Shown here: piece after piece, positions 1 through 10,051 of the stretch
Position numbering within the stretch: position 1 is the first letter of the stretch
Layout: every line of letters begins with the position of its first letter
NCBI GenBank assembly: GCA_963920705.1
Contig: CAWUCO010000268.1
Span: 682,001 to 746,000, forward strand
DNA length: 64,000 nucleotides
From: Odiellus spinosus
Lineage: Eukaryota > Arthropoda > Arachnida > Opiliones > Phalangiidae
Direction: 5' to 3'
Translations under genes and position numbers: made by a program
The notes under the pieces: generated by a model
The model's database searches: none
Seen by the model: only the letters and a program-made list of their open reading frames with translations
Told to the model about the DNA's origin: nothing

Positions 1-91
1 ATTCAAAAGTTTTGTGTCCATTTGAATCCAATAATCTTGGATTTTTAAGCGTTTTTGCTTAATTTTAACCAATTTTATATTTGTCACAATT
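1..91 (+). repeat. Partial monomer at window edge
   Basis: This is the 3' part of a monomer cut by the window start. It contains the end of the short inverted repeat and the A/T-rich asymmetric segment that precedes the left arm of the first complete monomer. No other feature is visible. Confidence 0.9.
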
Positions 92-94
92 TTG

Positions 95-377
95 CAATTT
101 AGACAAAACCAAAGTCATTCGAAAGAGCAATTAATGGACAGTCTAAATAATAAGAGTTTTCAAAAATCCGTTGAAAAACAAGAAAAATATGGCCAATTCA
201 AGAAATCATACAATATCAAAATAGTCAAATTTCAGATTTTAAAAATTCGCTTATTGATATTAGGTGTTTTTTGAATTGGCTATATTTTCCATGTTTTTCA
301 ACGGATTTTCCAAAACTCTTGTTATTTAGATAGACAAATATTTGCTCTTTCGAGTGGTCTTAATTTTGTCTAAATCG
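95..377. repeat. Long imperfect inverted repeat within the monomer
   Basis: The left arm 95-204 aligns to the reverse complement of the right arm 268-377 without gaps. Using the common right-arm variant, 91 of 110 positions match (83%). The longest shared blocks are AATCCGTTGAAAAACA, AAATATGGCCAATTCAA and CTCGAAAGAGCAA-like. The loop is 63 bp. The same arrangement recurs in every monomer of the array, so each unit could extrude as a cruciform, or fold as a hairpin if transcribed. Mismatches such as GACC opposite GGCC are not compensated between arms, so there is no sign that pairing itself is selected. The simplest origin is an inverted duplication of a shorter ancestor. Confidence 0.9.
212..261. 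repeat. Nested short inverted repeat in the loop
   Basis: Inside the loop of the long palindrome, AATATCAAAA (212-221) faces its complement TTTTGATATT. This monomer has one mismatch (TATTGATATT, 252-261); monomers with GCTTTTTGATATT have a perfect 10-bp pair. It continues the dyad symmetry of the long arms almost to the centre. Confidence 0.75.
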
Positions 378-434
378 CTTAAAATTCAAAAGTTTTGTGT
401 CCATTTGAATCCAATAATCTTGGATTTTTAAGCG
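376..434. repeat. Second inverted repeat abutting the right arm
   Basis: CGCTTAAAAATC-AAAAG and CTTGGATTTTTAAGCG are inverted copies with a 12-bp perfect core in monomers reading CGCTTAAAAATC (this copy reads CGCTTAAAATTC, one mismatch). The loop between them includes TGTGTCCATTTGAATCC. The first arm shares its CG with the end of the long right arm, so the two palindromes are contiguous. Confidence 0.82.
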
Positions 435-477
435 TTTTTGCTTAATTTTAACCAATTTTATATTTGTCACGTTTTGG
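435..477 (+). repeat. 43-bp asymmetric A/T-rich segment
   Basis: Between the short inverted repeat and the next left arm lie 43 bp (starting TTTTTGCTTAATTTTAACC) with no mirror copy elsewhere in the monomer. It is the main element that gives the monomer polarity. It contains the CACAATTTTG / CACGTTTTGG class switch at its 3' end, the GCTTAATTTT / GCTTTATTTT variation, and TTTATATTTG / TTTAAATTTG / TTTGTATTTG variants used below to follow lineages. Confidence 0.8.
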
Positions 478-2006
478 CAATTTAGACAAAACCAAAGTCA
501 TTCGAAAGAGCAATTAATGGACAGTCTAAATAATAAGAGTTTTCAAAAATCCGTTGAAAAACAAGAAAAATATGACCAATTCTAGAAAGCATACAATATC
601 AAAATAGTCAAATTTCAGATTTTAAAAATTCGCTTTTTGATATTAGATGTTTTTTGAATTGGCCATATTTTCCATGTTTTTCAACGGATTTTCCAAAACT
701 CTTGTTTTTTAGATAGACCAATATTTGCTCTTTCGAGAGGTCTTAATTTTGTCTAAATCGCTTAAAAATCAAAAGTTTTGTGTCCATTTGAATCCAATAA
801 TCTTGGATTTTTAAGCGTTTTTGCTTAATTTTAACCAATTTTATATTTGTCACAATTTTGCAATTTAGACAAAACCAAAGTCATTCGAAAGAGCAATTAA
901 TGGACAGTCTAAATAATAAGAGTTTTCAAAAATCCGTTGAAAAACAAGAAAAATATGGCCAATTCAAGAAATCATACAATATCAAAATAGTCAAATTTCA
1001 GATTTTAAAAATTCGCTTATTGATATTAGGTGTTTTTTGAATTGGCTATATTTTCCATGTTTTTAAACGGATTTTCCAAAACTCTTGTTTTTTAGATAGA
1101 CAAATATTTGCTCTTTCGAGTGGTCTTAATTTTGTCTAAATCGCTTAAAATTCAAAAGTTTTGTGTCCATTTGAATCCAATAATCTTGGATTTTTAAGCG
1201 TTTTTGCTTAATTTTAACCAATTTTATATTTGTCACAATTTTGCAATTTAGACAAAACCAAAGTCATTCGAAAGAGCAATTAATGGACAGTCTAAATAAT
1301 AAGAGTTTTCAAAAATCCGTTGAAAAACAAGAAAAATATGGCCAATTCAAGAAATCATACAATATCAAAATAGTCAAATTTCAGATTTTAAAAATTCGCT
1401 TATTGATATTAGGTGTTTTTTGAATTGGCTATATTTTCCATGTTTTTCAACGGATTTTCCAAAACTCTTGTTTTTTAGATAGACAAATATTTGCTCTTTC
1501 GAGTGGTCTTAATTTTGTCTAAATCGCTTAAAATTCAAAAGTTTTGTGTCCATTTGAATCCAATAATCTTGGATTTTTAAGCGTTTTTGCTTAATTTTAA
1601 CCAATTTTATATTTGTCACGTTTTGGCAATTTAGACAAAACCAAAGTCATTCGAAAGAGCAATTAATGGACAGTCTAAATAATAAGAGTTTTCAAAAATC
1701 CGTTGAAAAACAAGAAAAATATGACCAATTCAAGAAAGCATACAATATCAAAATAGTCAAATTTCAGATTTTAAAAATTCGCTTTTTGATATTAGATGTT
1801 TTTTGAATTGGCCATATTTTCCATGTTTTTCAACGGATTTTCCAAAACTCTTGTTTTTTAGATAGACCAATATTTGCTCTTTCGAGAGGTCTTAATTTTG
1901 TCTAAATCGCTTAAAAATCAAAAGTTTTGTGTCCATTTGAATCCAATAATCTTGGATTTTTAAGCGTTTTTGCTTAATTTTAACCAATTTTATATTTGTC
2001 ACAATT

Positions 2007-3155
2007 TTGCAATTTAGACAAAACCAAAGTCATTCGAAAGAGCAATTAATGGACAGTCTAAATAATAAGAGTTTTCAAAAATCCGTTGAAAAACAAGAAA
2101 AATATGGCCAATTCAAGAAATCATACAATATCAAAATAGTCAAATTTCATATTTTAAAAATTCGCTTATTGATATTAGGTGTCTTTTGAATTGGCTATAT
2201 TTTCCATGTTTTTCAACGGATTTTCCAAAACTCTTGTTTTTTAGATAGACAAATATTTGCTCTTTCGAGTGGTCTTAATTTTGTCTAAATCGCTTAAAAT
2301 TCAAAAGTTTTGTGTCCATTTGAATCCAATAATCTTGGATTTTTAAGCGTTTTTGCTTAATTTTAACCAATTTTATATTTGTCACGTTTTGGCAATTTAG
2401 ACAAAATCAAAGTCATTCGAAAGAGCAATTAATGGACAGTCTAAATAATAAGAGTTTTCAAAAATCCGTTGAAAAACAAGAAAAATATGGCCAATTCAAG
2501 AAATCATACAATATCAAAATAGTCAAATTTCAGATTTTAAAAATTCGCTTATTGATATTAGGTGTTTTTTGAATTGGCTATATTTTCCATGTTTTTCAAC
2601 GGATTTTCCAAAACTCTTGTTTTTTAGATAGACAAATATTTGCTCTTTCGAGTGGTCTTAATTTTGTCTAAATCGCTTAAAATTCAAAAGTTTTGTGTCC
2701 ATTTGAATCCAATAATCTTGGATTTTTAAGCGTTTTTGCTTAATTTTAACCAATTTTATATTTGTCACGTTTTGGCAATTTAGACAAAACCAAAGTCATT
2801 CGAAAGAGCAATTAATGGACAGTCTAAATAATAAGAGTTTGCAAAAATCCGTTGAAAAACAAGAAAAATATGACCAATTCAAGAAAGCATACAATATCAA
2901 AATAGTCAAATTTCAGATTTTAAAAATTCGCTTTTTGATATTAGATGTTTTTTGAATTGGCCATATTTTCCATGTTTTTCAACGGATTTTCCAAAACTCT
3001 TGTTTTTTAGATAGACCATTATTTGCTCTTTCGAGTGGTCTTAATTTTGTCTAAATCGCTTAAAATTCAAAAGTTTTGTGTCCATTTGAATCCATTAATC
3101 TTGGATTTTTAAGCGTTTTTGCTTAATTTTAACCAATTTTATATTTGTCACAATT
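2007..3155 (+). repeat. 1149-bp trimer, GTGTCTTTTG type (copy in A)
   Basis: Three monomers: a CACAATTTTG unit with GGTGTCTTTTG at the loop/right-arm edge, a CACGTTTTGG unit with GGCCAATTC, and a CACGTTTTGG unit with GAGTTTGCAAAAATCC and AGACCATTATTTGC. The same trio occurs once in B and three times in C. Confidence 0.82.
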
Positions 3156-4305
3156 TTGCAATTTAGACAAAACCAAAGTCATTCGAAAGAGCAATTAATG
3201 GACAGTCTAAATAATAAGAGTTTTCAAAAATCCATTGAAAAACAAGAAAAATATGGCCAATTCAAGAAACCATACAATATCAAAATAGTCAAATTTCTGA
3301 TTTTAAAAATTCGCTTTTTGATATTAGATGTTTTTTGAATTGGCCATATTTTCCATGTTTTTCAACGGATTTTCCAAAACTCTTGTTTTTTAGATAGACC
3401 AATATTTGCTCTTTCGAGTGGTCTTAATTTTGTCTAAATCGCTTAAAAATCAAAAGTTTTGTGTCCATTTGAATCCAATAATCTTAGATTTTTAAGCGTT
3501 TTTGCTTAATTTTAACCAATTTTATATTTGTCACGTTTTGGCAATTTAGACAAAACCAAAGTCATTCGAAAGAGCAATTAATGGACAGTCTAAATAATAA
3601 GAGTTTTCAAAAATCCTTTTGAAAAACAAGAAAAATATGGCCAATTCAAGAAATCATAGAATACCAAAATAGTCAAATTTCAGATTTTCAAAATTCGCTT
3701 TTTGATATTAGATGCTTTTTGAATTGTCCATATTTTCCATGTTTTTCAACGGATTTTCCAAAACTCTTGATTTTCAGATAGACCAATATTTGCTCTTTCG
3801 AGTGGTCTTAATTTTGTCTAAATCGCTTAAAAATCAAAAGTTTTGTGTCCATTTGAATCCAATAATCTTGGATTTTTAAGTGTTTTTGCTTTATTTTAAC
3901 CAATTTTATATTTGTCACAATTTTGCAATTTAGACAAAACCAAAGTCAATTCAAAGAGCAATTAATGGACAGTCTAAATAATAAGAGTTTTCAAAAATCC
4001 GTTGAAAAACAAGAAAAATATGGCCAATTCAAGAAATCATAGAATATCAAAATAGTCAAAATTCAGATTTTAAAAAGTCGCTTTTTGATATTAGTTGTTT
4101 TTTGAATTGTCCATATTTTCCATGTTTTTCAACGGATTTACCAAAACTCTTGATTTTCAGATAGACCAATATTTGCTCTTTCGAGTGGTCTTAATTTTGT
4201 CTAAATCGCTTAAAAATCAAAAGTTTTGTGTCCATTTTAATCCAATAATCTTGGATTTTTAAGCGTTTTTGCTTAATTTTAACCAATTTTATATTTGTCA
4301 CAATT
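3156..4305 (+). repeat. 1150-bp higher-order trimer, copy 1
   Basis: Three monomers starting at 3156, 3539 and 3923: (i) CCATTG with CCATACAAT and TTTCTGATTTT; (ii) CACGTTTTGG class with CCTTTTGAAAA, a 1-bp insertion that makes the trimer 1150 rather than 1149 bp, and TCATAGAATACC; (iii) CAATTCAAAGAGC in place of CATTCGAAAGAGC, with AAAAAGTCGC and TTAGTTG. All markers recur in the next two copies. Confidence 0.88.
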
Positions 4306-5455
4306 TTGCAATTTAGACAAAACCAAAGTCATTCGAAAGAGCAATTAATGGACAGTCTAAATAATAAGAGTTTTCAAAAATCCTTTGAAAAACAAGAAAA
4401 ATATGGCCAATTCAAGAAACCATACAATATCAAAATAGTCAAATTTCTGATTTTAAAAATTCGCTTTTTGATATTAGATGTTTTTTGAATTGGCCATATT
4501 TTCCATGTTTTTCAACGGATTTTCCAAAACTCTTGTTTTTTAGATAGACCAATATTTGCTCTTTCGAGTGGTCTTAATTTTGTCTAAATCGCTTAAAAAT
4601 CAAAAGTTTTGTGTCCATTTGAATCCAATAATCTTAGATTTTTAAGCGTTTTTGCTTAATTTTAACCAATTTTATATTTGTCACGTTTTGGCAATTTAGA
4701 CAAAACCAAAGTCATTCGAAAGAGCAATTAATGGACAGTCTAAATAATAAGAGTTTTCAAAAATCCTTTTGAAAAACAAGAAAAATATGGCCAATTCAAG
4801 AAATCATAGAATACCAAAATAGTCAAATTTCAGATTTTCAAAATTCGCTTTTTGATATTAGATGCTTTTTGAATTGTCCATATTTTCCATGTTTTTCAAC
4901 GGATTTTCCAAAACTCTTGATTTTCAGATAGACCAATATTTGCTCTTTCGAGTGGTCTTAATTTTGTCTAAATCGCTTAAAAATCAAAAGTTTTGTGTCC
5001 ATTTGAATCCAATAATCTTGGATTTTTAAGTGTTTTTGCTTTATTTTAACCAATTTTATATTTGTCACAATTTTGCAATTTAGACAAAACCAAAGTCATT
5101 TCAAAGAGCAATTAATGGACAGTCTAAATAATAAGAGTTTTCAAAAATCCGTTGAAAAACAAGAAAAATATGGCCAATTCAAGAAATCATAGAATATCAA
5201 AATAGTCAAAATTCAGATTTTAAAAAGTCGCTTTTTGATATTAGTTGTTTTTTGAATTGTCCATATTTTCCATGTTTTTCAACGGATTTACCAAAACTCT
5301 TGATTTTCAGATAGACCAATATTTGCTCTTTCGAGTGGTCTTAATTTTGTCTAAATCGCTTAAAAATCAAAAGTTTTGTGTCCATTTTAATCCAATAATC
5401 TTGGATTTTTAGGCGTTTTTGCTTAATTTTAACCAATTTTATATTTGTCACAATT
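4306..5455 (+). repeat. 1150-bp higher-order trimer, copy 2
   Basis: Same trio as copy 1, including the CCTTTTGAAAA insertion in the middle monomer (4689). Differences: the first monomer reads CCTTTG rather than CCATTG, and the third reads CATTTCAAAGAGC rather than CAATTCAAAGAGC. Confidence 0.88.
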
Positions 5456-6605
5456 TTGCAATTTAGACAAAACCAAAGTCATTCGAAAGAGCAATTAATG
5501 GACAGTCTAAATAATAAGAGTTTTCAAAAATCCATTGAAAAACAAGAAAAATATGGCCAATTCAAGAAACCATACAATATCAAAATAGTCAAATTTCTGA
5601 TTTTAAAAATTCGCTTTTTGATATTAGATGTTTTTTGAATTGGCCATATTTTCCATGTTTTTCAACGGATTTTCCAAAACTCTTGTTTTTTAGATAGACC
5701 AATATTTGCTCTTTCGAGTGGTCTTAATTTTGTCTAAATCGCTTAAAAATCAAAAGTTTTGTGTCCATTTGAATCCAATAATCTTAGATTTTTAAGCGTT
5801 TTTGCTTAATTTTAACCAATTTTATATTTGTCACGTTTTGGCAATTTAGACAAAACCAAAGTCATTCGAAAGAGCAATTAATGGACAGTCTAAATAATAA
5901 GAGTTTTCAAAAATCCTTTTGAAAAACAAGAAAAATATGGCCAATTCAAGAAATCATAGAATACCAAAATAGTCAAATTTCAGATTTTCAAAATTCGCTT
6001 TTTGATATTAGATGCTTTTTGAATTGTCCATATTTTCCATGTTTTTCAACGGATTTTCCAAAACTCTTGATTTTCAGATAGACCAATATTTGCTCTTTCG
6101 AGTGGTCTTAATTTTGTCTAAATCGCTTAAAAATCAAAAGTTTTGTGTCCATTTGAATCCAATAATCTTGGATTTTTAAGTGTTTTTGCTTTATTTTAAC
6201 CAATTTTATATTTGTCACAATTTTGCAATTTAGACAAAACCAAAGTCAATTCAAAGAGCAATTAATGGACAGTCTAAATAATAAGAGTTTTCAAAAATCC
6301 GTTGAAAAACAAGAAAAATATGGCCAATTCAAGAAATCATAGAATATCAAAATAGTCAAAATTCAGATTTTAAAAAGTCGCTTTTTGATATTAGTTGTTT
6401 TTTGAATTGTCCATATTTTCCATGTTTTTCAACGGATTTACCAAAACTCTTGATTTTCAGATAGACCAATATTTGCTCTTTCGAGTGGTCTTAATTTTGT
6501 CTAAATCGCTTAAAAATCAAAAGTTTTGTGTCCATTTTAATCCAATAATCTTGGATTTTTAAGCGTTTTTGCTTAATTTTAACCAATTTTATATTTGTCA
6601 CAATT
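5456..6605 (+). repeat. 1150-bp higher-order trimer, copy 3
   Basis: Same trio again, with monomers at 5456, 5839 (insertion) and 6223. The third monomer returns to CAATTCAAAGAGC. The next unit (6606) starts like a fourth copy but runs into the first strand-switched segment. Confidence 0.88.
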
Positions 6606-6802
6606 TTGCAATTTAGACAAAACCAAAGTCATTCGAAAGAGCAATTAATGGACAGTCTAAATAATAAGAGTTTTCAAAAATCCATTGAAAAACAAGAAAA
6701 ATATGGCCAATTCAAGAAACCATACAATACCAAAATAGTCAAATTTCAGATTTTCAAAATTCGCTTTTTGATATTAGATGTTTTTTGAATTGGCCATATT
6801 TT

Positions 6803-7188
6803 TCTTGTTTTTCAACGGATTTTTGAAAACTCTTATTATTTAGACTGTCCATTAATTGCTCTTTCGAATGACTTTGGTTTTGTCTAAATTGCAAAATTGT
6901 GACAAATATAAAATTGGTTAAAATTAAGCAAAAACACTTAAAAATCCAAGATTATTGGATTAAAATGGACACAAAACTTTTGATTTTTAAGCGATATAGA
7001 CAAAATTAAGACCACTCGAAAGAGCAAATATTGGTCTATCTAAAAAACAAGAGTTTTGGAAAATCCGTTGAAAAACATGGAAAATATGAACAATTCAATA
7101 AGCATCTAATATCAAAAAGCGAATTTTTAAAATCTGAAATTTGACTATTTTAAAATTGTATGGTTTCTTGAATTGGCCATATTTTTCT
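6803..7188 (-). repeat. Strand-switched monomer A1
   Basis: The sequence follows the plus-strand right arm up to TTGAATTGGCCATATTTT (6785-6802), then reads as the reverse complement of a left arm, spacer, right arm, loop and left arm. It returns to the plus strand inside TGTTTTTCAACGGATTTT (7189-7206). Both 18-bp stretches are common to the right arm and the inverted left arm, so the exact switch points lie within them. Private variants are GCGATATAGAC (normally the complement of GTCTAAATCGC), GAACAATTC and ACTATTTTAAAATTG. The unit from 6606 to 7371 is exactly two monomers long. Confidence 0.92.
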
Positions 7189-7568
7189 TGTTTTTCAACG
7201 GATTTTCCAAAACTCTTGATTTTCAGATAGACCCATATTTGCTCTTTCGAGTGGATTTAATTTTGTCTAAATCGCTTAAAAATCAAAAGTTTTGTGTCCA
7301 TTTGAATCCAATAATCTTGGATTTTTAAGTGTTTTTGCTTTATTTTAACCAATTTTATATTTGTCACAATTTTGCAATTTAGACAAAACCAAAGTCATTC
7401 GAAAGAGCAATTAATGGACAGTCTAAATAATAAGAGTTTTCAAAAATCCGTTGAAAAACAAGAAAAATATGGCCAATTCAAGAAACCATACAATATCAAA
7501 ATAGTCAAATTTCAGATTTTAAAAATTCGCTTTTTGATATTAGATGTTTTTTGAATTGGATATATTTT

Positions 7569-7953
7569 TCTTGTTTTTCAACGGATTTTTGAAAACTCTT
7601 ATTATTTAGACTGTCCATTAATTGCTCTTTCGAATGACTTTGGTTTTGTCTAAATTGCAAAATTGTGACAAATATAAAATTGGTTAAAATTAAGCAAAAA
7701 CACTTAAAAATCCAAGATTATTGGATTAAAATGGACACAAAACTTTTGATTTTTAAGCGATATAGACAAAATTAAGACCACTCGAAAGAGCAAATATTGG
7801 TCTATCTAAAAACAAGAGTTTTGGAAAATCCGTTGAAAAACATGGAAAATATGAACAATTCAAAAAGCATCTAATATCAAAAAGCGAATTTTTAAAATCT
7901 GAAATTTGACTATTTTAAAATTGTATGGTTTCTTGAATTGGCCATATTTTTCT
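7569..7953 (-). repeat. Strand-switched monomer A2
   Basis: Same breakpoints as A1: entry after GAATTGGATATATTTT and exit inside TGTTTTTCAACGGATTTT (7954-7971). It carries the private GCGATATAGAC and ACTATTTTAAAATTG. Its left edge reads GGATAT rather than GGCCAT, defining a second module subtype. It has one base fewer in TCTAAAAACAAG, so its module (7372-8136) is 765 bp. Confidence 0.92.
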
Positions 7954-8136
7954 TGTTTTTCAACGGATTTTCCAAAACTCTTGATTTTCAGATAGACCAA
8001 TATTTGCTCTTTCGAGTGGACTTAATTTTGTCTAAATCGCTTAAAAATCAAAAGTTTTGTGTCCATTTGAATCCAATAATCTTGGATTTTTAAGTGTTTT
8101 TGCTTTATTTTAACCAATTTTATATTTGTCACAATT

Positions 8137-8519
8137 TTACAATTTAGACAAAACCAAAGTCATTCGAAAGAGCAATTAATGGAAAGTCTAAATAATAAGA
8201 GTTTTCAAAAATCCGTTGAAAAACAAGAAAAATATGGCCAATTCAAGAAATCATAGAATATCAAAATAGTCAAAATTCAGATTTTAAAAATTCGCTTTTT
8301 GATATTAGTTGTTTTTTGAATTGTCCATATTTTCCATGTTTTTCAACGGATTTTCCAAAACTCTTGATTTTCAGATAGACCAATATTTGCTCTTTCGAGT
8401 GGTCTTAATTTTGTCTAAATCGCTTAAAAATCAAAAGTTTTGTGTCCATTTTAATCCAATAATCTTGGATTTTTAAGCGTTTTTGCTTAATTTTAACCAA
8501 TTTTATATTTGTCACAATT
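8137..8519 (+). repeat. Plain monomer between switched modules
   Basis: This is a plus-strand monomer with CACAATTTTACAATTT and GGAAAGTC (instead of GGACAGTC), TCATAGAAT and TTAGTTG. Its counterpart in B starts at 21540, where it carries a 21-bp internal duplication. Confidence 0.85.
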
Positions 8520-8716
8520 TTGCAATTTAGACAAAACCAAAGTCTTTCGAAAGAGCAATTAATGGACAGTCTAAATAATAAGAGTTTTCAAAAATCCTTT
8601 GAAAAACAAGAAAAATATGGCCAATTCAAGAAATCATAGAATATCAAAATAGTCAAATTTCAGATTTTCAAAATTCGCTTTTTGATATTAGATGTTTTTT
8701 GAATTGGCCATATTTT

Positions 8717-9102
8717 TCTTGTTTTTCAACGGATTTTTGAAAACTCTTATTATTTAAACTGTCCATTAATTGCTCTTTCGAATGACTTTGGTTTTGTCTA
8801 AATTGCAAAATTGTGACAATTATTAAATTGGTTAAAATTAAGCAAAAACACTTAAAAATCCAAGATTATTGGATTAAAATGGACACAAAACTTTTGATTT
8901 TTAAGCGATATAGACAAAATTAAGACCACTCGAAAGAGCAAATATTGGTCTATCTAAAAAACAAGAGTTTTGGAAAATCCGTTGAAAAACATGGAAAATA
9001 TGAACAATTCAAAAAGCATCTAATATCAAAAAGCGAATTTTTAAAATCTGAAATTTGACTATTTTAAAATTGAATGGTTTCTTGAATTGGCCATATTTTT
9101 CT
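8717..9102 (-). repeat. Strand-switched monomer A3
   Basis: It is entered after GGCCATATTTT and left inside TGTTTTTCAACGGATTTT (9103-9120), followed by AAAAAACTCTTG instead of CCAAAACTCTTG. It has GCGATATAGAC, GACAATTATTAAATTGG and AAAATTGAATGG. The exit variant and TATTAAATTGG recur in switched monomer B3. Confidence 0.92.
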
Positions 9103-9482
9103 TGTTTTTCAACGGATTTTAAAAAACTCTTGATTTTCAGATAGACCAATATTTGCTCTTTCGAGTGGACTTAATTTTGTCTAAATCGCTTAAAAATCAA
9201 AAGTTTTGTGTCCATTTGAATCCAATAATCTTGGATTTTTAAGTGTTTTTGCTTTATTTTAACCAATTTTATATTTGTCACAATTTTGCAATTTAGACAA
9301 AACCAAAGTCATTCGAAAGAGCAATTAATGGACAGTCTAAATAATAAGAGTTTTCAAAAATCCGTTGAAAAACAAGAAAAATATGGCCAATTCAAGAAAC
9401 CATACAATATCAAAATAGTCAAATTTCAGATTTTAAAAATTCGCTTTTTGATATTAGATGTTTTTTGAATTGGATATATTTT

Positions 9483-9868
9483 TCTTGTTTTTCAACGGAT
9501 TTTTGAAAACTCTTATTATTTAGACTGTCCATTAATTGCTCTTTCGAATGACTTTGGTTTTGTCTAAATTGCAAAATTGTGACAAATATAAAATTGGTTA
9601 AAATTAAGCAAAAACACTTAAAAATCCAAGATTATTGGATTAAAATGGACACAAAACTTTTGATTTTTAAGCGATATAGACAAAATTAAGAACACTCGAA
9701 AGAGCAAATATTGGTCTATCTAAAAAACAAGAGTTTTGGAAAATCCGTTGAAAAACATGGAAAATATGAACAATTCAAAAAGCATCTAATATCAAAAAGC
9801 GAATTTTTAAAATCTGAAATTTGACTATTTTAAAATTGTATGGTTTCTTGAATTGGCCATATTTTTCT
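9483..9868 (-). repeat. Strand-switched monomer A4
   Basis: GGATAT subtype. It has AAGAACACTCG instead of AAGACCACTCG, and the exit is followed by CCGAAACTCTTG. The exit zone is 9869-9886. The following plus-strand monomer (10052) has TTTTGAAATTTAG. This combination recurs in B4; C2 shares the CCGAAACTC exit and the following TTTTGAAATTTAG. Confidence 0.92.
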
Positions 9869-10051
9869 TGTTTTTCAACGGATTTTCCGAAACTCTTGAT
9901 TTTCAGATAGACCAATATTTGCTCTTTCGAGTGGACTTAATTTTGTCTAAATCGCTTAAAAATCAAAAGTTTTGTGTCCATTTGAATCCAATAATCTTGG
10001 ATTTTTAAGTGTTTTTGCTTTATTTTAACCAATTTTATATTTGTCACAATT

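Larger units (their letters stand above)
92..474 (+). repeat. Reference monomer (383 bp)
   Basis: This is the first complete monomer, used here as reference. Order: left arm (95-204), loop (205-267), right arm (268-377), short inverted repeat (376-434), then an A/T-rich asymmetric segment reaching into the next unit (435-477). It carries the class markers CACAATTTTGCAA, GGCCAATTC, TCATACAAT, GCTTATTGATATTAGG and GGCTATATT. The right arm has the private CTTGTTATTTAG, which recurs only in the monomers at 17328, 27306 and 36879; the first two are the matching positions of superblocks B and C. Confidence 0.93.
92..3155 (+). repeat. Eight monomers, alternating two classes
   Basis: Monomers at 92, 858, 1241 and 2007 are CACAATTTTG class with TCATACAAT and GGCTATATT. 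Those at 475, 1624, 2390 and 2773 are CACGTTTTGG class, mostly with GACCAATTC and GCATACAAT. The 475 copy has TTCTAGAAAG instead of TTCAAGAAAG. The order is reproduced at 17328-20390 in B and, with expansion, from 27306 in C. Confidence 0.85.

Noticed and set aside
92..274. Recurrent ~60-codon open frame (46 codons from its first ATG at 134) in many monomers, and 72-87-codon versions in region E
   Set aside because: The frame opens at TTG and is broken in more than half of the monomers by TCATAG, frameshifts or the strand switch. Differences between copies are mostly amino-acid changing (G/D, S/P, V/I, Q/L, L/F), with no excess of silent changes. The longer versions arise only from an extra T in the spacer. 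It is a by-product of the repeat.
290..320. CENP-B box-like motif around TTTTTCAACGGATTTT or CTTTCGAGTGG
   Set aside because: Neither matches the core pattern TTCG....A..CGGG; CGGG does not occur in the monomer.
95..377. Selection for base-paired structure
   Set aside because: Class-specific changes in one arm (GACC versus GGCC, GGCTAT versus GGCCAT, AAATATTAAG) are not matched by compensating changes in the other arm, so the stem gives no covariation evidence for a structured RNA.
376..434. Rho-independent terminator-like hairpin
   Set aside because: The stem is A/T-rich with few G-C pairs, the context is a eukaryotic-type satellite and there is no upstream gene.
6785..7206. Inserted mobile element with terminal inverted repeats
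   Set aside because: The segment is entirely satellite in reverse orientation, has no extra sequence or target-site duplication, and leaves the two-monomer spacing at 766 bp.
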